Shown in pieces: positions 36,899 to 45,500 of a stretch of 64,000 nucleotides of DNA (positions are counted from its first letter, which is position 1; every line of letters begins with the position of its first letter). The notes below the pieces were generated by a model, which worked only from the letters and a program-made list of their open reading frames with translations, did not search any database and was not told the DNA's origin. A program made the position numbers and the translations under genes. Origin of the DNA: an uncultured Alphaproteobacteria bacterium (GTDB lineage Bacteria > Pseudomonadota > Alphaproteobacteria > Rhodobacterales > Rhodobacteraceae); NCBI GenBank assembly GCA_902537215.1, contig CACBAM010000002.1:124001-188000 (forward strand), read 5' to 3'.

Positions 36899-37231
36899 CA
36901 TTTTCTCAAATTTAATAAGAAGATCATCAACAGATATGAGGAGCTGCAAGCTATGTTTCGTATTTGGTGCTCCAAATACGACTTCAAACTTTTGACTTTA
37001 AACAATTGAATTTTTTGAACCTCTAATAATTGTAGCTAGAAAAAAATTACATCAGTTTAATTATAAGTTAAACCTTAAAAAAAAATTTTTAGTTAACGTA
37101 TATCTCAACTTATTTGTTATTTCATCCTCAAAAAGGTATATTTTGCATTGCAGGGAATTAATTTGAACTGATCTATCATGCACACAGTGGGTTTCCATAA
37201 AATAAAATTAATTTTGTTAATCTGACTAAAA
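36899..37231. other. 333-base leader between the MarR-type gene and manB
   Basis: AT-rich untranslated stretch in the minus-strand direction. It holds the hairpin at 36958-36981 and probably a manB promoter. No gene is supported, and no strong terminator was seen. Confidence 0.5.
36958..36981 (-). promoter_or_regulatory. Leader hairpin 60 bases upstream of manB
   Basis: Perfect ten-base arms TCGTATTTGG (36958-36967) and CCAAATACGA (36972-36981) with a 4-base loop lie 60 bases before the manB start, in the untranslated leader of the polysaccharide operon. No T-run follows, so termination is unlikely. A divergent RfaH-like gene lies close by, and RfaH-type factors load at a hairpin-forming element in the leader of their operons. 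A loading-site role is inferred. Confidence 0.45.
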
Positions 37232-37618
37232 TCAGCCTTCATTATTATTTTTAGGTTTTGACTCAGAAGTTAATTTGTCTATTAATCCAGCTTCTTCTTC
37301 AAGGGCTGCTATCTCATTTTTTAACTCTTTATATTCTTGTCTCTTGCGCTCAATGAAGTTGTGGGTCAATATAGACTTTTCACGAATGCCTTTAGGTGTC
37401 AAGAGATAAGCATAGCGACCCTTTCTCGGGTTTTTCTTAAAGTTTTCAAGCTTTACTAATCCCTTCTCAACAAGGGCAGTTAAAACATAATATGCAGAGC
37501 CATTTGATATACCGACGGCATCTGCCACTTGGCGAGAAGACATTTCAGGTATTTCTGAAATTAGACGCATTACTTTTAATTTTATTTCAGACTGCTGTTC
37601 TTGTCGACGACTAGCCAT
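37232..37618 (-). CDS. MarR-family EPS-associated transcriptional regulator
   Basis: A 128-residue winged-helix protein. The helix-turn-helix is EMSSRQVADAVGISNGSAYYVLTALVEKGLVKLENF, the wing is RKGRYAYLLTPKGIREK, and a C-terminal coiled-coil-like tail follows (ERKRQEYKELKNEIAALEEEAG). This form is the type I recall as EPS-associated MarR, found at the head of exopolysaccharide loci. It probably controls the minus-strand capsule operon and/or the divergent RfaH-like gene. GGAG precedes the ATG. A 6-5-6 palindrome lies in the shared upstream region. Confidence 0.88.
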   Translation of the reverse strand: MASRRQEQQSEIKLKVMRLISEIPEMSSRQVADAVGISNGSAYYVLTALVEKGLVKLENFKKNPRKGRYAYLLTPKGIREKSILTHNFIERKRQEYKELKNEIAALEEEAGLIDKLTSESKPKNNNEG

Positions 37619-37955
37619 TATTCATCTCCACTATAGCTACCGCACTGGGCTCTGATACTAAATACCAACCCGAACCAAAAGATCTAAAAAAAAAGTAATC
37701 ACACAACATAACTGTTCAAAATTGATTGATACCACAAAAAACGTAATTTGCAATTTAAAATATTCCTTACTTATTTAGCTTGAAACAGTGCATAACACTG
37801 TGTATTCAAGTCTAAGTTTTAGAATTATTTTTCTTTATATTAATGCTGAAGATCAATAGACACCTTATACTATGAGCGAAGAAAATCTTTACGCCATAAT
37901 CCATTTTTGATATTCTGCTCAAATATGAGCGATAATTTTTTAAAAGGGTAGATAC
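37619..37955. other. Divergent promoter region between the MarR-type and RfaH-like genes
   Basis: 337 AT-rich bases from which both transcripts must start. It contains the palindrome at 37785-37801. On the minus strand TTGCAA and TATCAA about 16 bases apart near 37729-37755 are a weak promoter candidate. No gene seen. Confidence 0.5.
37785..37801. promoter_or_regulatory. Palindrome, candidate operator of the MarR-type regulator
   Basis: ACAGTG at 37785-37790 and CACTGT at 37796-37801 are a perfect inverted repeat with a 5-base centre, a size typical of dimeric winged-helix operators. It lies about 165 bases from the regulator's start and 155 from the RfaH-like start. Binding is inferred. Confidence 0.4.
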
Positions 37956-38453
37956 ATGTTTAATTGGTACTTAGTCCAATTTAAACCAAACCACCACCGT
38001 GTTGCTGAACGAAATTTAAACCAGCAGGGCTTTAAAACTTTTTTGCCACTGCAAGAGACTACAAGTAGGGGTGTATCTAAATTTACTACGTGCTTAAAGC
38101 CTCTATTCCCGGGATATATGTTCGTAAGTATCGAACTAGACAGGTCCCCATGGCGCAAAATCAATAGTACGCTTGGAGTAGTCCGTTTGATCTGTCAAGA
38201 TGGTCTACCCAAAAGATTACCTTTTGAGATAGTGTCTGGTTTGATGTCTAGGTGTGATAGGATTGGTAAGCTACTCCCAACAAAATCACTGGAGACCGGA
38301 GACCCTGTAACTGTTGTTTCAGGTGCCCTAACAAATTTTGTTGCCACTGTGGAGACTATTGATAGTAAGCGCCGAATTTGGATTTTAATGGACATATTGG
38401 GGCATCGTACAAAAGTCCAAGTCGGCTTTGAACAACTAAAACTTTTAAGTTAA
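37956..38453 (+). CDS. RfaH-like NusG paralogue (operon-specific antiterminator)
   Basis: A 165-residue protein with an N-terminal NGN domain (WYLVQFKPNHHRVAERNLNQQGFKTFLPL, then CLKPLFPGYMFVSIELDRSPWRKINSTLGVVRLI) and a C-terminal KOW domain (LETGDPVTVVSGALTNFVATVETIDSKRRIWILMDILG). It resembles RfaH/transcription activators of EPS loci more than housekeeping NusG, being shorter and tied to the capsule locus. It should bind RNA polymerase and suppress pausing and Rho action across the long minus-strand operon. It is divergent from the MarR-type regulator. Confidence 0.88.
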   Translation: MFNWYLVQFKPNHHRVAERNLNQQGFKTFLPLQETTSRGVSKFTTCLKPLFPGYMFVSIELDRSPWRKINSTLGVVRLICQDGLPKRLPFEIVSGLMSRCDRIGKLLPTKSLETGDPVTVVSGALTNFVATVETIDSKRRIWILMDILGHRTKVQVGFEQLKLLS

Positions 38454-38581
38454 TTGCATTTGACAGCCTTTATAAAAAAATATCTCGATATTAAGTCACG
38501 TAAGAAATTTTTAGAGCGACCGAAACTTGACTATTAAATAGTTCAGCTTTATGAGATCTAAAAATAATTTATGGTGTACTA

Positions 38582-39352
38582 ATGGACAAGCTGAATTCTC
38601 GAAAAAAATATATGAGAGATGTATATTCTAAATATTGGACTAATGTAAGAAAAAGATACGGTATAATCCAATATGACAAAGATTTAATCAGTAAATTAGT
38701 TCAGATAACAAAGAGTGGAAAGGTTTTAGAGGTTGCCATCGGTGATGGGTATCCATATTCCCACGCTTTGACCGAAAAGGAATATGATTTGTATGGGATT
38801 GATATTTCACCTCAACACGTTGAAATGGTCAGAAAAGCGCTTCCGAGTATCAATGTGAGCGTTGGAGATGCTGAAAATATAAAATTCAGAGATCATTTTT
38901 TTGACCTTGTATTCTGCTTTCGTTCGACGTGGTATTTTTCTAATATAACGAAAGCGGTAAGTGAAATGTTAAGAGTGGTAAAAAAGGGTGGTTTAGTTAT
39001 GTTTGACGTGCAAAATATAAATCACCCTATTCATCTTAAATTTATTAAGGAGCAAATTAAGAGAGAAAAATCTTACACGTATGAGATAACAACTCGTTTT
39101 ATTAAAAATTTTATCAAATTAATAATCCGCCCTATCAGATTTTATCCCATTCATTGGTCTTTAGAAAAACATATAATACTTGAAACTCCTACTGACCCCA
39201 ACTTACTGAAGCAATTTTTCAAAGAAAATATGATTGTTTTCCAAGTTTATGGTGTTGAATGGAATAATAACAAATATGCTCTCAGAAAACTTGAAACTGG
39301 TAAAGATTTTGATAAGTATGACAGACTGGTTTATAAAGCCACAAAACCTTGA
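38582..39352 (+). CDS. Class I SAM-dependent methyltransferase
   Basis: A 256-residue protein. SAM motif I is VLEVAIGDGYPYSHAL, followed by YGIDISPQHVEMV and the FDLVFCFRSTWYFSN/LRVVKKGGLVMFDVQN segments of the Methyltransf_11 fold. Substrate unknown. It lies 128 bases after the RfaH-like gene and may belong to the same surface-glycan locus, possibly adding methyl groups to sugars. The ribosome site is weak (GGTG). Confidence 0.85.
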   Translation: MDKLNSRKKYMRDVYSKYWTNVRKRYGIIQYDKDLISKLVQITKSGKVLEVAIGDGYPYSHALTEKEYDLYGIDISPQHVEMVRKALPSINVSVGDAENIKFRDHFFDLVFCFRSTWYFSNITKAVSEMLRVVKKGGLVMFDVQNINHPIHLKFIKEQIKREKSYTYEITTRFIKNFIKLIIRPIRFYPIHWSLEKHIILETPTDPNLLKQFFKENMIVFQVYGVEWNNNKYALRKLETGKDFDKYDRLVYKATKP

Positions 39353-39535
39353 AGTAATAAAAATTGTTTACGATAAAACAAATCTAGTTCTAAGGAACAA
39401 TGATTTAATTCAATTGAGAATCTATTTCTGTGGCAAGTAATTATGAAACAGAAAAGTTAAGCATGAATCCAGAAGAAAACAACTGACATTCACCGATGTC
39501 TCAAAAACTTTCCAAACTTAAAAAAGGCATACAAT

Positions 39536-40246
39536 TTAATTTTTTCTCCAGTTCTCCCAAACAAACGTATAGCACCAAGTTCTCCGGTGTGTTTTTGATA
39601 ATTCGACTATTATTTTTTTTCGTAGTGCCTCAGCATCATTGATAAAATTATGAAACTGAATCTGATACTGTCTTATCAAATCAATTTTATTCATCGATGC
39701 CATATGCAGGAGTAAAGGATACTCCCCGCCCTCAATGTTAATTTTCATCAAATCAATACTTGGAATATTAAGTTCATTTAAAACGCTTACAATTTCTCTA
39801 ACTTGACAACAAACTCGTGGTTTGTTTTCTTGATTTGGATTTAAAAAAGATGACCCATCAACACTATCAGAGAGTGTAAAAACACCTTCCGCGTTTGACA
39901 AACCATAATTAAGGGGGATTACTTTTTTATTTTCAGAAAATCTATCTCTACAGATTTTATAGAACTTCGGATGTGGTTCAAATAAATAAACTTTACAATT
40001 ATATTTTTCGTTTATTGCTGAGGCAAAATCACCCAGATATCCTCCTAAATCAAAAACCACTGAGCTTTCATTCAGCTCTGGGTAGTCCAGTCTACGCGTT
40101 TCATCACCTTTGTCTTTAAACCACCTTGTTACCTCTATTGTGAATTTATCTCGTAAGATATACAGTTTAAACAACTGAGATGCCCGATTATATGATTTTT
40201 TCATAAATAAAAGTGGATCGGATAATAACAGTTTTATAGCTTTCAT
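39536..40246 (-). CDS. FkbM-family methyltransferase
   Basis: A 236-residue FkbM methyltransferase: VVFDLGGYLGDFASAINEKYNCKVYLFEPHP holds the SAM site, and LMKINIEGGEYPLLLHM is the characteristic downstream motif. FkbM enzymes methylate hydroxyls of sugars and polyketides. It is convergent with the preceding methyltransferase and stands alone on its strand, at the edge of the capsule locus, so O-methylation of the polymer is a reasonable guess. Confidence 0.87.
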   Translation of the reverse strand: MKAIKLLLSDPLLFMKKSYNRASQLFKLYILRDKFTIEVTRWFKDKGDETRRLDYPELNESSVVFDLGGYLGDFASAINEKYNCKVYLFEPHPKFYKICRDRFSENKKVIPLNYGLSNAEGVFTLSDSVDGSSFLNPNQENKPRVCCQVREIVSVLNELNIPSIDLMKINIEGGEYPLLLHMASMNKIDLIRQYQIQFHNFINDAEALRKKIIVELSKTHRRTWCYTFVWENWRKN

Positions 40247-40550
40247 ATCTTTCTCCTACTTCTTTCCATTGGTCCCGCTAAGTTCTTCATGTTGAGATTT
40301 AAAATTATCTACATTCATTCTCATTCTCCCATTAGGTTAAAATTCAAGCAGATACTCTGGGAAAGATTACTAATATTTTTTTTGAAATAATATACAAAAA
40401 ATAAACTATCTGGTTATTGTTATTTTGTTTAGTTACAAATAATAATTTCGTAAAAAATGCTTTTTGAAATAAAGAAAGTGTTTTACTTTCAGATAGTAGT
40501 ATCTGTATTAATTGTCACTTAGCATTTCTTAATTCTCTGAAATTAGTAGT
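40247..40550. other. 304-base gap between the FkbM gene and tRNA-Met
   Basis: AT-rich. It includes the FkbM promoter region on the minus strand and a small hairpin at 40474-40490 that may end the tRNA transcript. No coding frame is supported. Confidence 0.5.
40474..40490 (-). terminator. Weak intrinsic terminator candidate after tRNA-Met
   Basis: On the minus strand GAAAGT and ACTTTC (40485-40490 and 40474-40479 on the plus strand) form a 6-base stem with a 5-base loop, followed by the T-rich TTTATTTC. The stem is AT-rich, so termination would be weak. Confidence 0.3.
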
Positions 40551-40627
40551 TGGTAGCGGAGGAGGGACTTGAACCCCCGACACAAGGATTATGATTCCTC
40601 TGCTCTAACCGCCTGAGCTACTCCGCC
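40551..40627 (-). tRNA. tRNA-Met (CAT), elongator type
   Basis: The reverse strand folds as a full cloverleaf: acceptor GGCGGAG with CTCCGCT, D arm GCTCAGGCGGTTAGAGC, anticodon arm GAGGA-ATCATAA-TCCTT with anticodon CAT, and T arm CGGGGGTTCAAGTCCC. The 3' CCA is encoded. The sequence fits the elongator methionine tRNA of alphaproteobacteria better than the lysidine-modified isoleucine tRNA. Confidence 0.93.
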
Positions 40628-40719
40628 GAATAATCATGCCACTGTGTTTTAAACTTAACAGAAAAAAGTGCAAGCTATTTTTGTTGTGTAAATTCATCAC
40701 AAATCTGCACACCTAGCTA

Positions 40720-41757
40720 CTATCCGCCCGTTAGGCTCATATGCCTATTAATTTGTCCTTCAATAGCTTCTTTTGAGAAATCATATGCAAAAGAATGTTT
40801 TTCTGGTTTTTGCTTTATCGAACGACCGATCTTTTCTAGTAGATCTACGTTCGTAAAATTGGGGTCTCTAAGTATTTTTCTGAAATCTACACTTTCACTT
40901 TGCCCAAGACACTGATGCAGAATGCCAGTTGCATCCATCCTTACACGATTACAGCTCGAGCAAAAGTTATGAGATAGCGGAGTGATGAACCCCAATTTAA
41001 TATCTGCACCTCTAAATTTGCAGTATCTTGCGGGTCCTCCTGAGGAAAATGAAATATCTTCCAGTTCAAATTTTGATGAAATATTTTTTTTTAGTTCTTC
41101 TAAGGATAGAAAATGGTTCAGCCGGTTTTCATTTCCAATATCTCCCATTGGCATAGTTTCGATGAAAGTAAGATCGTAACCCTTTTGAATACACCAAGTT
41201 ATAAAGTCATCTACTTCATCTTCGTTGATATTTTTCAGTGCGACACAATTAATTTTTATTTTTAAATTAGCGTCCCTTGCTGCTTCAATTCCTAATAACA
41301 CATCTTGTAGCTTTCCGACTCTTGTAATACGTTTGAATTTTTCTGGGTCTAGAGTATCCAACGATATATTTATTCTTCTAACGCCATTAGCATAAAGTTG
41401 CCCAGCGTACTTTTGTAATTGTGTGCCGTTTGTAGTTAGTGTGAGTTCCTCTAGATCAGAAGCTAAATGTGGTTTTAGCATTTCGAAGAAATCAATTATT
41501 CCCTTTCGAACCAAGGGTTCTCCACCTGTTATTCTTATTTTTTTAATACCTAACTGAATAAATCCAGTGCATAGTTTGTACATCTCCTCAAAAGTGAGGA
41601 CTTCTTTTTTACTTAAAAAAGTCATCTTTTCAGACATACAGTAGGTGCATCTTAAGTCACAGCGATCCGTAACAGATAACCTCAAATAAGTTATATGTCT
41701 GTTAAAAGGATCTATAAGTCTAATTTTGTTTAATGATTTATCCACTTGACTAGTCAT
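40720..41757 (-). CDS. moaA: GTP 3',8-cyclase (molybdenum cofactor biosynthesis)
   Basis: A 345-residue radical SAM enzyme that starts molybdopterin synthesis from GTP. The N-terminal cluster motif is CDLRCTYC (Cys33, Cys37, Cys40), TGGEPLVRKG binds SAM, and the second cluster is in CSSCNRVRMDATGILHQC. The protein ends in the required Gly-Gly tail (LTGG). It overlaps the glmU stop by 4 bases, so it is co-transcribed with glmU although the pathways are unrelated. Confidence 0.96.
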   Translation of the reverse strand: MTSQVDKSLNKIRLIDPFNRHITYLRLSVTDRCDLRCTYCMSEKMTFLSKKEVLTFEEMYKLCTGFIQLGIKKIRITGGEPLVRKGIIDFFEMLKPHLASDLEELTLTTNGTQLQKYAGQLYANGVRRINISLDTLDPEKFKRITRVGKLQDVLLGIEAARDANLKIKINCVALKNINEDEVDDFITWCIQKGYDLTFIETMPMGDIGNENRLNHFLSLEELKKNISSKFELEDISFSSGGPARYCKFRGADIKLGFITPLSHNFCSSCNRVRMDATGILHQCLGQSESVDFRKILRDPNFTNVDLLEKIGRSIKQKPEKHSFAYDFSKEAIEGQINRHMSLTGG

Positions 41758-43100
41758 TTTCTAATTTTATAAGATATTTTTTGTAGTTTAAGCATAATTC
41801 TTTTGCCTAAGCCAATTTTATTTTGCTGTATTGGTCTTGCTATCGCTAAGCTTTCAGATGGCACATCTCTAGTTATTACTGACCCAGCAGCCACTATTGA
41901 TGCATTACCAATTATTAATGGGGCTACAATAGAGGTATTTGACCCGACAAAAACATTATCACCAACAACAGTATGATTTTTATTTTTCCCATCATAATTG
42001 CAAAATATAGTTCCAGCCCCGATATTTGAGTTCGCACCAATTTTTGCGTCTCCTACGTATGATAAATGGTTAGCTTTAGTTAGAGAAGCCAAAGTAGCGT
42101 TTTTAACCTCCACAAAATTTCCAATTTTTACTTCTTCTGAAAGATTGGTGCCTGGTCGAAGCCTTGCAAAAGGACCAATTTGGCAATGCTTCCCAATATG
42201 AGCCCCTTCTATGTAGCTATACGACTTTATGATAGTGGAGCTTTGAATTTTTACGCCTTTACCAAAAAAGACATTAGGCTCTATAATGCATCCAGCTTTG
42301 ATAATTGTATCATATGAAAAGAAACATGTTTCAGGTGCTCGCATAGATACACCGGACGCCATTAGTCTTTCCCTAAATTTATCTTGAAATTTCTTCTCAG
42401 CAATCGATAATTCAAGTTGAGAATTTACGCCAATACATTCATCTTCCTTGCACTCCACATAGGTTGAAGGGTGTCCATGTTTAGATGCTAATTTTACGAC
42501 ATCGGTTAGATAATACTCTCTCTTAGCATTATTGTCTTTAATTTTTTGTATTAGATCAGCGAGTGTAGGTGAACGAGCCAAAAGTACACCAGAGTTTGAT
42601 AGACTATTGGTAGAATTATACTCAGGCTCGTTTTTTTCTATGATATCAATTAGTTTTCCATCCGACCCAAGTTTGAATTTTCCGTAGCTATTTTTTTTTC
42701 TTGCATCAAAACCAAGGAAAATGAATTCAAAACCCCTATCTGCTTTTGATATCATTTTCTTTATTGTTTTATTTTTAATGAACGGAGTGTCACCATACAG
42801 TATAAGGGTGTACTTAGCTTTTATTTTAATACCATCCAACGCTATTTTGACAGCATTTCCCGTACCAAGTTGACTTTTTTGAGTGCAAAATTTTACCTTT
42901 TCACCTGCGAGAGCCACTTTTGTAGCATGTTCGTTTTCGTTGCCAACAACTACGATGGTTTCTTTGGATTTAATGGCTTTTGCCAAATCTACACCGAATG
43001 CTATAAGGTGCTTACCAGCAATTGTATGAAGGATCTTTGGATTAGGGCTTCTCATCCTTGTACCCTTTCCAGCCGCCAATATTATAGTTGAAACAGTCAT
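41754..43100 (-). CDS. glmU: Bifunctional GlcNAc-1-P uridylyltransferase / glucosamine-1-P acetyltransferase
   Basis: From the ATG at 43100 (AAAGG upstream) the product has 448 residues. The N-terminal pyrophosphorylase begins VSTIILAAGKGTRMRSP and includes LYGDTPFI. The C-terminal left-handed beta-helix acetyltransferase has repeated hexapeptides and the catalytic region ARLRPGTNLSEEVKIGNFVEVKNA, with NYDGKNKNHTVVGDNVFVGSNTSIVAP. It makes UDP-GlcNAc for peptidoglycan, lipid A and the WecB route. It diverges from gph. Confidence 0.95.
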   Translation of the reverse strand: MTVSTIILAAGKGTRMRSPNPKILHTIAGKHLIAFGVDLAKAIKSKETIVVVGNENEHATKVALAGEKVKFCTQKSQLGTGNAVKIALDGIKIKAKYTLILYGDTPFIKNKTIKKMISKADRGFEFIFLGFDARKKNSYGKFKLGSDGKLIDIIEKNEPEYNSTNSLSNSGVLLARSPTLADLIQKIKDNNAKREYYLTDVVKLASKHGHPSTYVECKEDECIGVNSQLELSIAEKKFQDKFRERLMASGVSMRAPETCFFSYDTIIKAGCIIEPNVFFGKGVKIQSSTIIKSYSYIEGAHIGKHCQIGPFARLRPGTNLSEEVKIGNFVEVKNATLASLTKANHLSYVGDAKIGANSNIGAGTIFCNYDGKNKNHTVVGDNVFVGSNTSIVAPLIIGNASIVAAGSVITRDVPSESLAIARPIQQNKIGLGKRIMLKLQKISYKIRK

Positions 43101-43167
43101 CAACACCTTTATTCTTTAAATATCACCTTAATTTATTTCATTTAATCTGATTATGTAAGGAAAAGTT

Positions 43168-43839
43168 ATGAAGGCGCTGGTATTTGACCTAGATGGGACA
43201 CTTGTGGACACAAAATATGATATGCTTGAAGCTGGAAATTTAGTCTTTGAAGGTCAGGGATGGGCAACAAGGCTTGAGGGTTTTAGTGGCCTGCAAATTG
43301 CAATTCAAGGAGGAAGAGCAATACTGCGTTATGGACTAAAAGAAGAGGGTATTAGTTTTAACGATAAGTTGTTAACGGATTATTATCAATTATATCTAAA
43401 CAAATATGATACAGTATTAGACAATAAGTCTGTCAATTATGATGGAGTAGTTGCCACTCTCGAGAAACTTCAATTAATGGGTGTGAAACTAGGGCTTTGC
43501 ACAAATAAACCTGAAAAACACGCGCGGGAACTGTCGAAAAGGTTAGGATTAATTGATTTTTTTAAAGATTCTTTTATTGGCTCGGATACCGTTGGGATTG
43601 CTAAACCTGATGCTAAGCCTCTTTTAGAAGCGATATCTAGACTGGATAAAAAACCTGAAGATGTTTTCTTTGTAGGTGATACAAATACAGACGCTGAAGC
43701 TGCTAAAAATGCTCGGGTGAATTTTATTTTTTGTAAATATGGTCATGGGAGTACTTATAAGTTAGCGAAGGGCGAGAATGCTACTATCAAAATTGAGACC
43801 TTTTCAGATTTAATCAGTATCTATGAAGATAAACCTTGA
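43168..43839 (+). CDS. gph: HAD-family phosphatase, phosphoglycolate phosphatase type
   Basis: A 223-residue HAD hydrolase with all four motifs: FDLDGTLVDT, the Thr in LCTNKPEKH, the Lys in GIAKPDAKPL, and FVGDTNTDAEAA. It most likely removes phosphate from 2-phosphoglycolate, as Gph does; related sugar-phosphate phosphatases look alike. It diverges from glmU with 67 bases between, and is followed by the beta-barrel-like gene, with which it may be co-transcribed. AAGGAAA precedes the ATG. Confidence 0.85.
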   Translation: MKALVFDLDGTLVDTKYDMLEAGNLVFEGQGWATRLEGFSGLQIAIQGGRAILRYGLKEEGISFNDKLLTDYYQLYLNKYDTVLDNKSVNYDGVVATLEKLQLMGVKLGLCTNKPEKHARELSKRLGLIDFFKDSFIGSDTVGIAKPDAKPLLEAISRLDKKPEDVFFVGDTNTDAEAAKNARVNFIFCKYGHGSTYKLAKGENATIKIETFSDLISIYEDKP

Positions 43840-43889
43840 AGTTACACTGTAATTTTAATATGACTAAAGAGAAATTTGCGGAGCTCGTT

Positions 43890-44549
43890 ATGAAAAAATT
43901 AAACCCATTAATAATCTTGGTTGCATTTTTATTTAGTACGGTGACAGCCTTCTCACAAGCTAGTATTAGCTCAGGAATATCTTATGGTTCCTTTAGTTAT
44001 GATAACTCAGGAACTAAATATAATGGTGATGGAGCTGTGATACATCTAGATGGCCAATTGGCAACTTCTATAACTTTTAGTGCAAGTATAAGCGACGGAA
44101 AATTTGATAATCAGGTATTAAGTAATAATGAAGGTACAATTACATATAATGTGCATCCAAATATTGGTGTGTACGTTATGTCATCTCAGATAAAGGTTGC
44201 AACTGTTAACGAGGCCACCACTTCTCTAGGTTTCTCATACAACATTAACTCGTCCTCGTTGGGACTTAAGGCATTTGTTGGAAGCTTCACAGATGATTAC
44301 GGCAAGTTTTATACTTACGGAACAAATATAAATTTAGGCGTGACCCAGGGCACTAGTTTAATCCTAAGCTACAAGACGGAAGATAGAAAACAAAAAGCTA
44401 CTACGATGGACGCCAGATTTGTATATGATCTATCATCGAACTTTGGATTGAACCTCGGTTATAAGTCAAGTGAAACTAAAGATGCAAACGGTTCGGCTGT
44501 CGTTCTAAAGGGCAACACAACATACGCCGGTATCGTGTACAGGTTTTAA
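43890..44549 (+). CDS. Secreted outer-membrane beta-barrel-like protein
   Basis: The ATG at 43890, with GGAG 6 bases upstream, opens a clear signal peptide (MKKLNPLIILVAFLFSTVTAFSQA) and leaves 219 residues; a longer frame beginning at 43836 has no signal at its N-terminus. The mature part alternates polar and hydrophobic residues in short strands with turns (ISYGSFSYDNSGTKYNG), and ends in aromatic YAGIVYRF, as outer-membrane barrels do. No named porin family recognised. A predicted role is an outer-membrane channel or structural barrel. Confidence 0.75.
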   Translation: MKKLNPLIILVAFLFSTVTAFSQASISSGISYGSFSYDNSGTKYNGDGAVIHLDGQLATSITFSASISDGKFDNQVLSNNEGTITYNVHPNIGVYVMSSQIKVATVNEATTSLGFSYNINSSSLGLKAFVGSFTDDYGKFYTYGTNINLGVTQGTSLILSYKTEDRKQKATTMDARFVYDLSSNFGLNLGYKSSETKDANGSAVVLKGNTTYAGIVYRF

Positions 44550-44554
44550 CTTAT

Positions 44555-44628
44555 GCGGGTGTAGCTCAATGGTAGAGCAGCAGCCTTCCAAGCTGAATAC
44601 GTGGGTTCGATTCCCATCACCCGCTCCA
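44555..44628 (+). tRNA. tRNA-Gly (TCC)
   Basis: Cloverleaf with acceptor GCGGGTG paired to CACCCGC, D arm GCTCAATGGTAGAGC, anticodon arm CAGCC-TTCCAAG-CTG type with anticodon TCC, T arm GTGGGTTCGATTCCCAT and encoded CCA. It begins 5 bases after the barrel gene's stop and lies just before the enoyl-CoA hydratase. Confidence 0.94.
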
Positions 44629-44648
44629 ATTTTTACTGCGTTAGAAAA

Positions 44649-45500
44649 TTGAGCAAAGTTGAATTAGAAATAGATGGCAAGATAGCCCGTATCTTTCTGA
44701 ACAGGCCTAAGGTCTTGAATGCAATTGATACTGAACTTCCCTGTCTTTTATCCAAAGCTGTTAAAGAAGCAAGTGATAATGACGAGGTCCACGTAATAAT
44801 TCTCGCCGGAAGGGGAGAGGCCTTCTGTGCAGGTTATGACCTAAACTCTTTTGCTCAAGAGAAAGATAATCCCCTAACACAAAAAATGCCCTGGGATTCC
44901 ATAAAGGACTACAGGTTCATGTGGGAAAATAACAAACATTTCATGTCATTATTTCATTGCCTAAAGCCGGTTATATGCAAAATTCATGGAATAGGTGCCT
45001 TGGCAGGAGGAACTGATATTGCGCTTTGTAGTGATTTTATTTTTATAGAAAATGATGCCCAAGTTGGTTATATGCCTTCACGCGTATGGGGCACGCCAAC
45101 CACTGCAATGTGGATGTATCGACTTGGTCCTGAAAAAGCTAAGAGAATGCTTTTCACGGGAGATAAAATTTCGGGTTTGGAAGCAGAAAAACTTGGTTTA
45201 GTCCTCAAAGCCATTTCCAAGGAAAAGCTTGACGATGAAGTTGATAGCTTTGCAATGCGTATGACTACCGTTCCTATCAACCAGTTAGCAATGCAGAAAA
45301 TATTGATAAATCAAGCAGTTGAGTCATCCGGATTATTGAACAGTCAAAAATTTGCTACTATTTTCGATGGAATATCAAGGCACTCTAATGAAGGATTAAA
45401 TTTTAAAAAAATGTCTGAAGAATATGGTTGGAAAAAAGCAGTCAAAGAAAGAGATAATGGAACTTACGATTGGACTAAAGATAGATCGTCTAACCAATAG
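44649..45500 (+). CDS. Enoyl-CoA hydratase/isomerase family protein
   Basis: The likely start is the TTG at 44649; earlier codons lie inside or beside tRNA-Gly. The 283-residue crotonase-fold protein has FLNRPKVLNAIDTEL, the oxyanion-hole segment AGRGEAFCAGYDLNSF, and IHGIGALAGGTDIALCSDFIF. The catalytic glutamate pair is not clearly the standard one (VWGTPTTAMWMY at the second site), so hydratase activity is not certain. Long insertions around residue 95 (DSIKDYRFMW) resemble a Rhodobacterales subgroup of unknown substrate. It converges with the DMT transporter gene. Confidence 0.82.
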   Translation: MSKVELEIDGKIARIFLNRPKVLNAIDTELPCLLSKAVKEASDNDEVHVIILAGRGEAFCAGYDLNSFAQEKDNPLTQKMPWDSIKDYRFMWENNKHFMSLFHCLKPVICKIHGIGALAGGTDIALCSDFIFIENDAQVGYMPSRVWGTPTTAMWMYRLGPEKAKRMLFTGDKISGLEAEKLGLVLKAISKEKLDDEVDSFAMRMTTVPINQLAMQKILINQAVESSGLLNSQKFATIFDGISRHSNEGLNFKKMSEEYGWKKAVKERDNGTYDWTKDRSSNQ

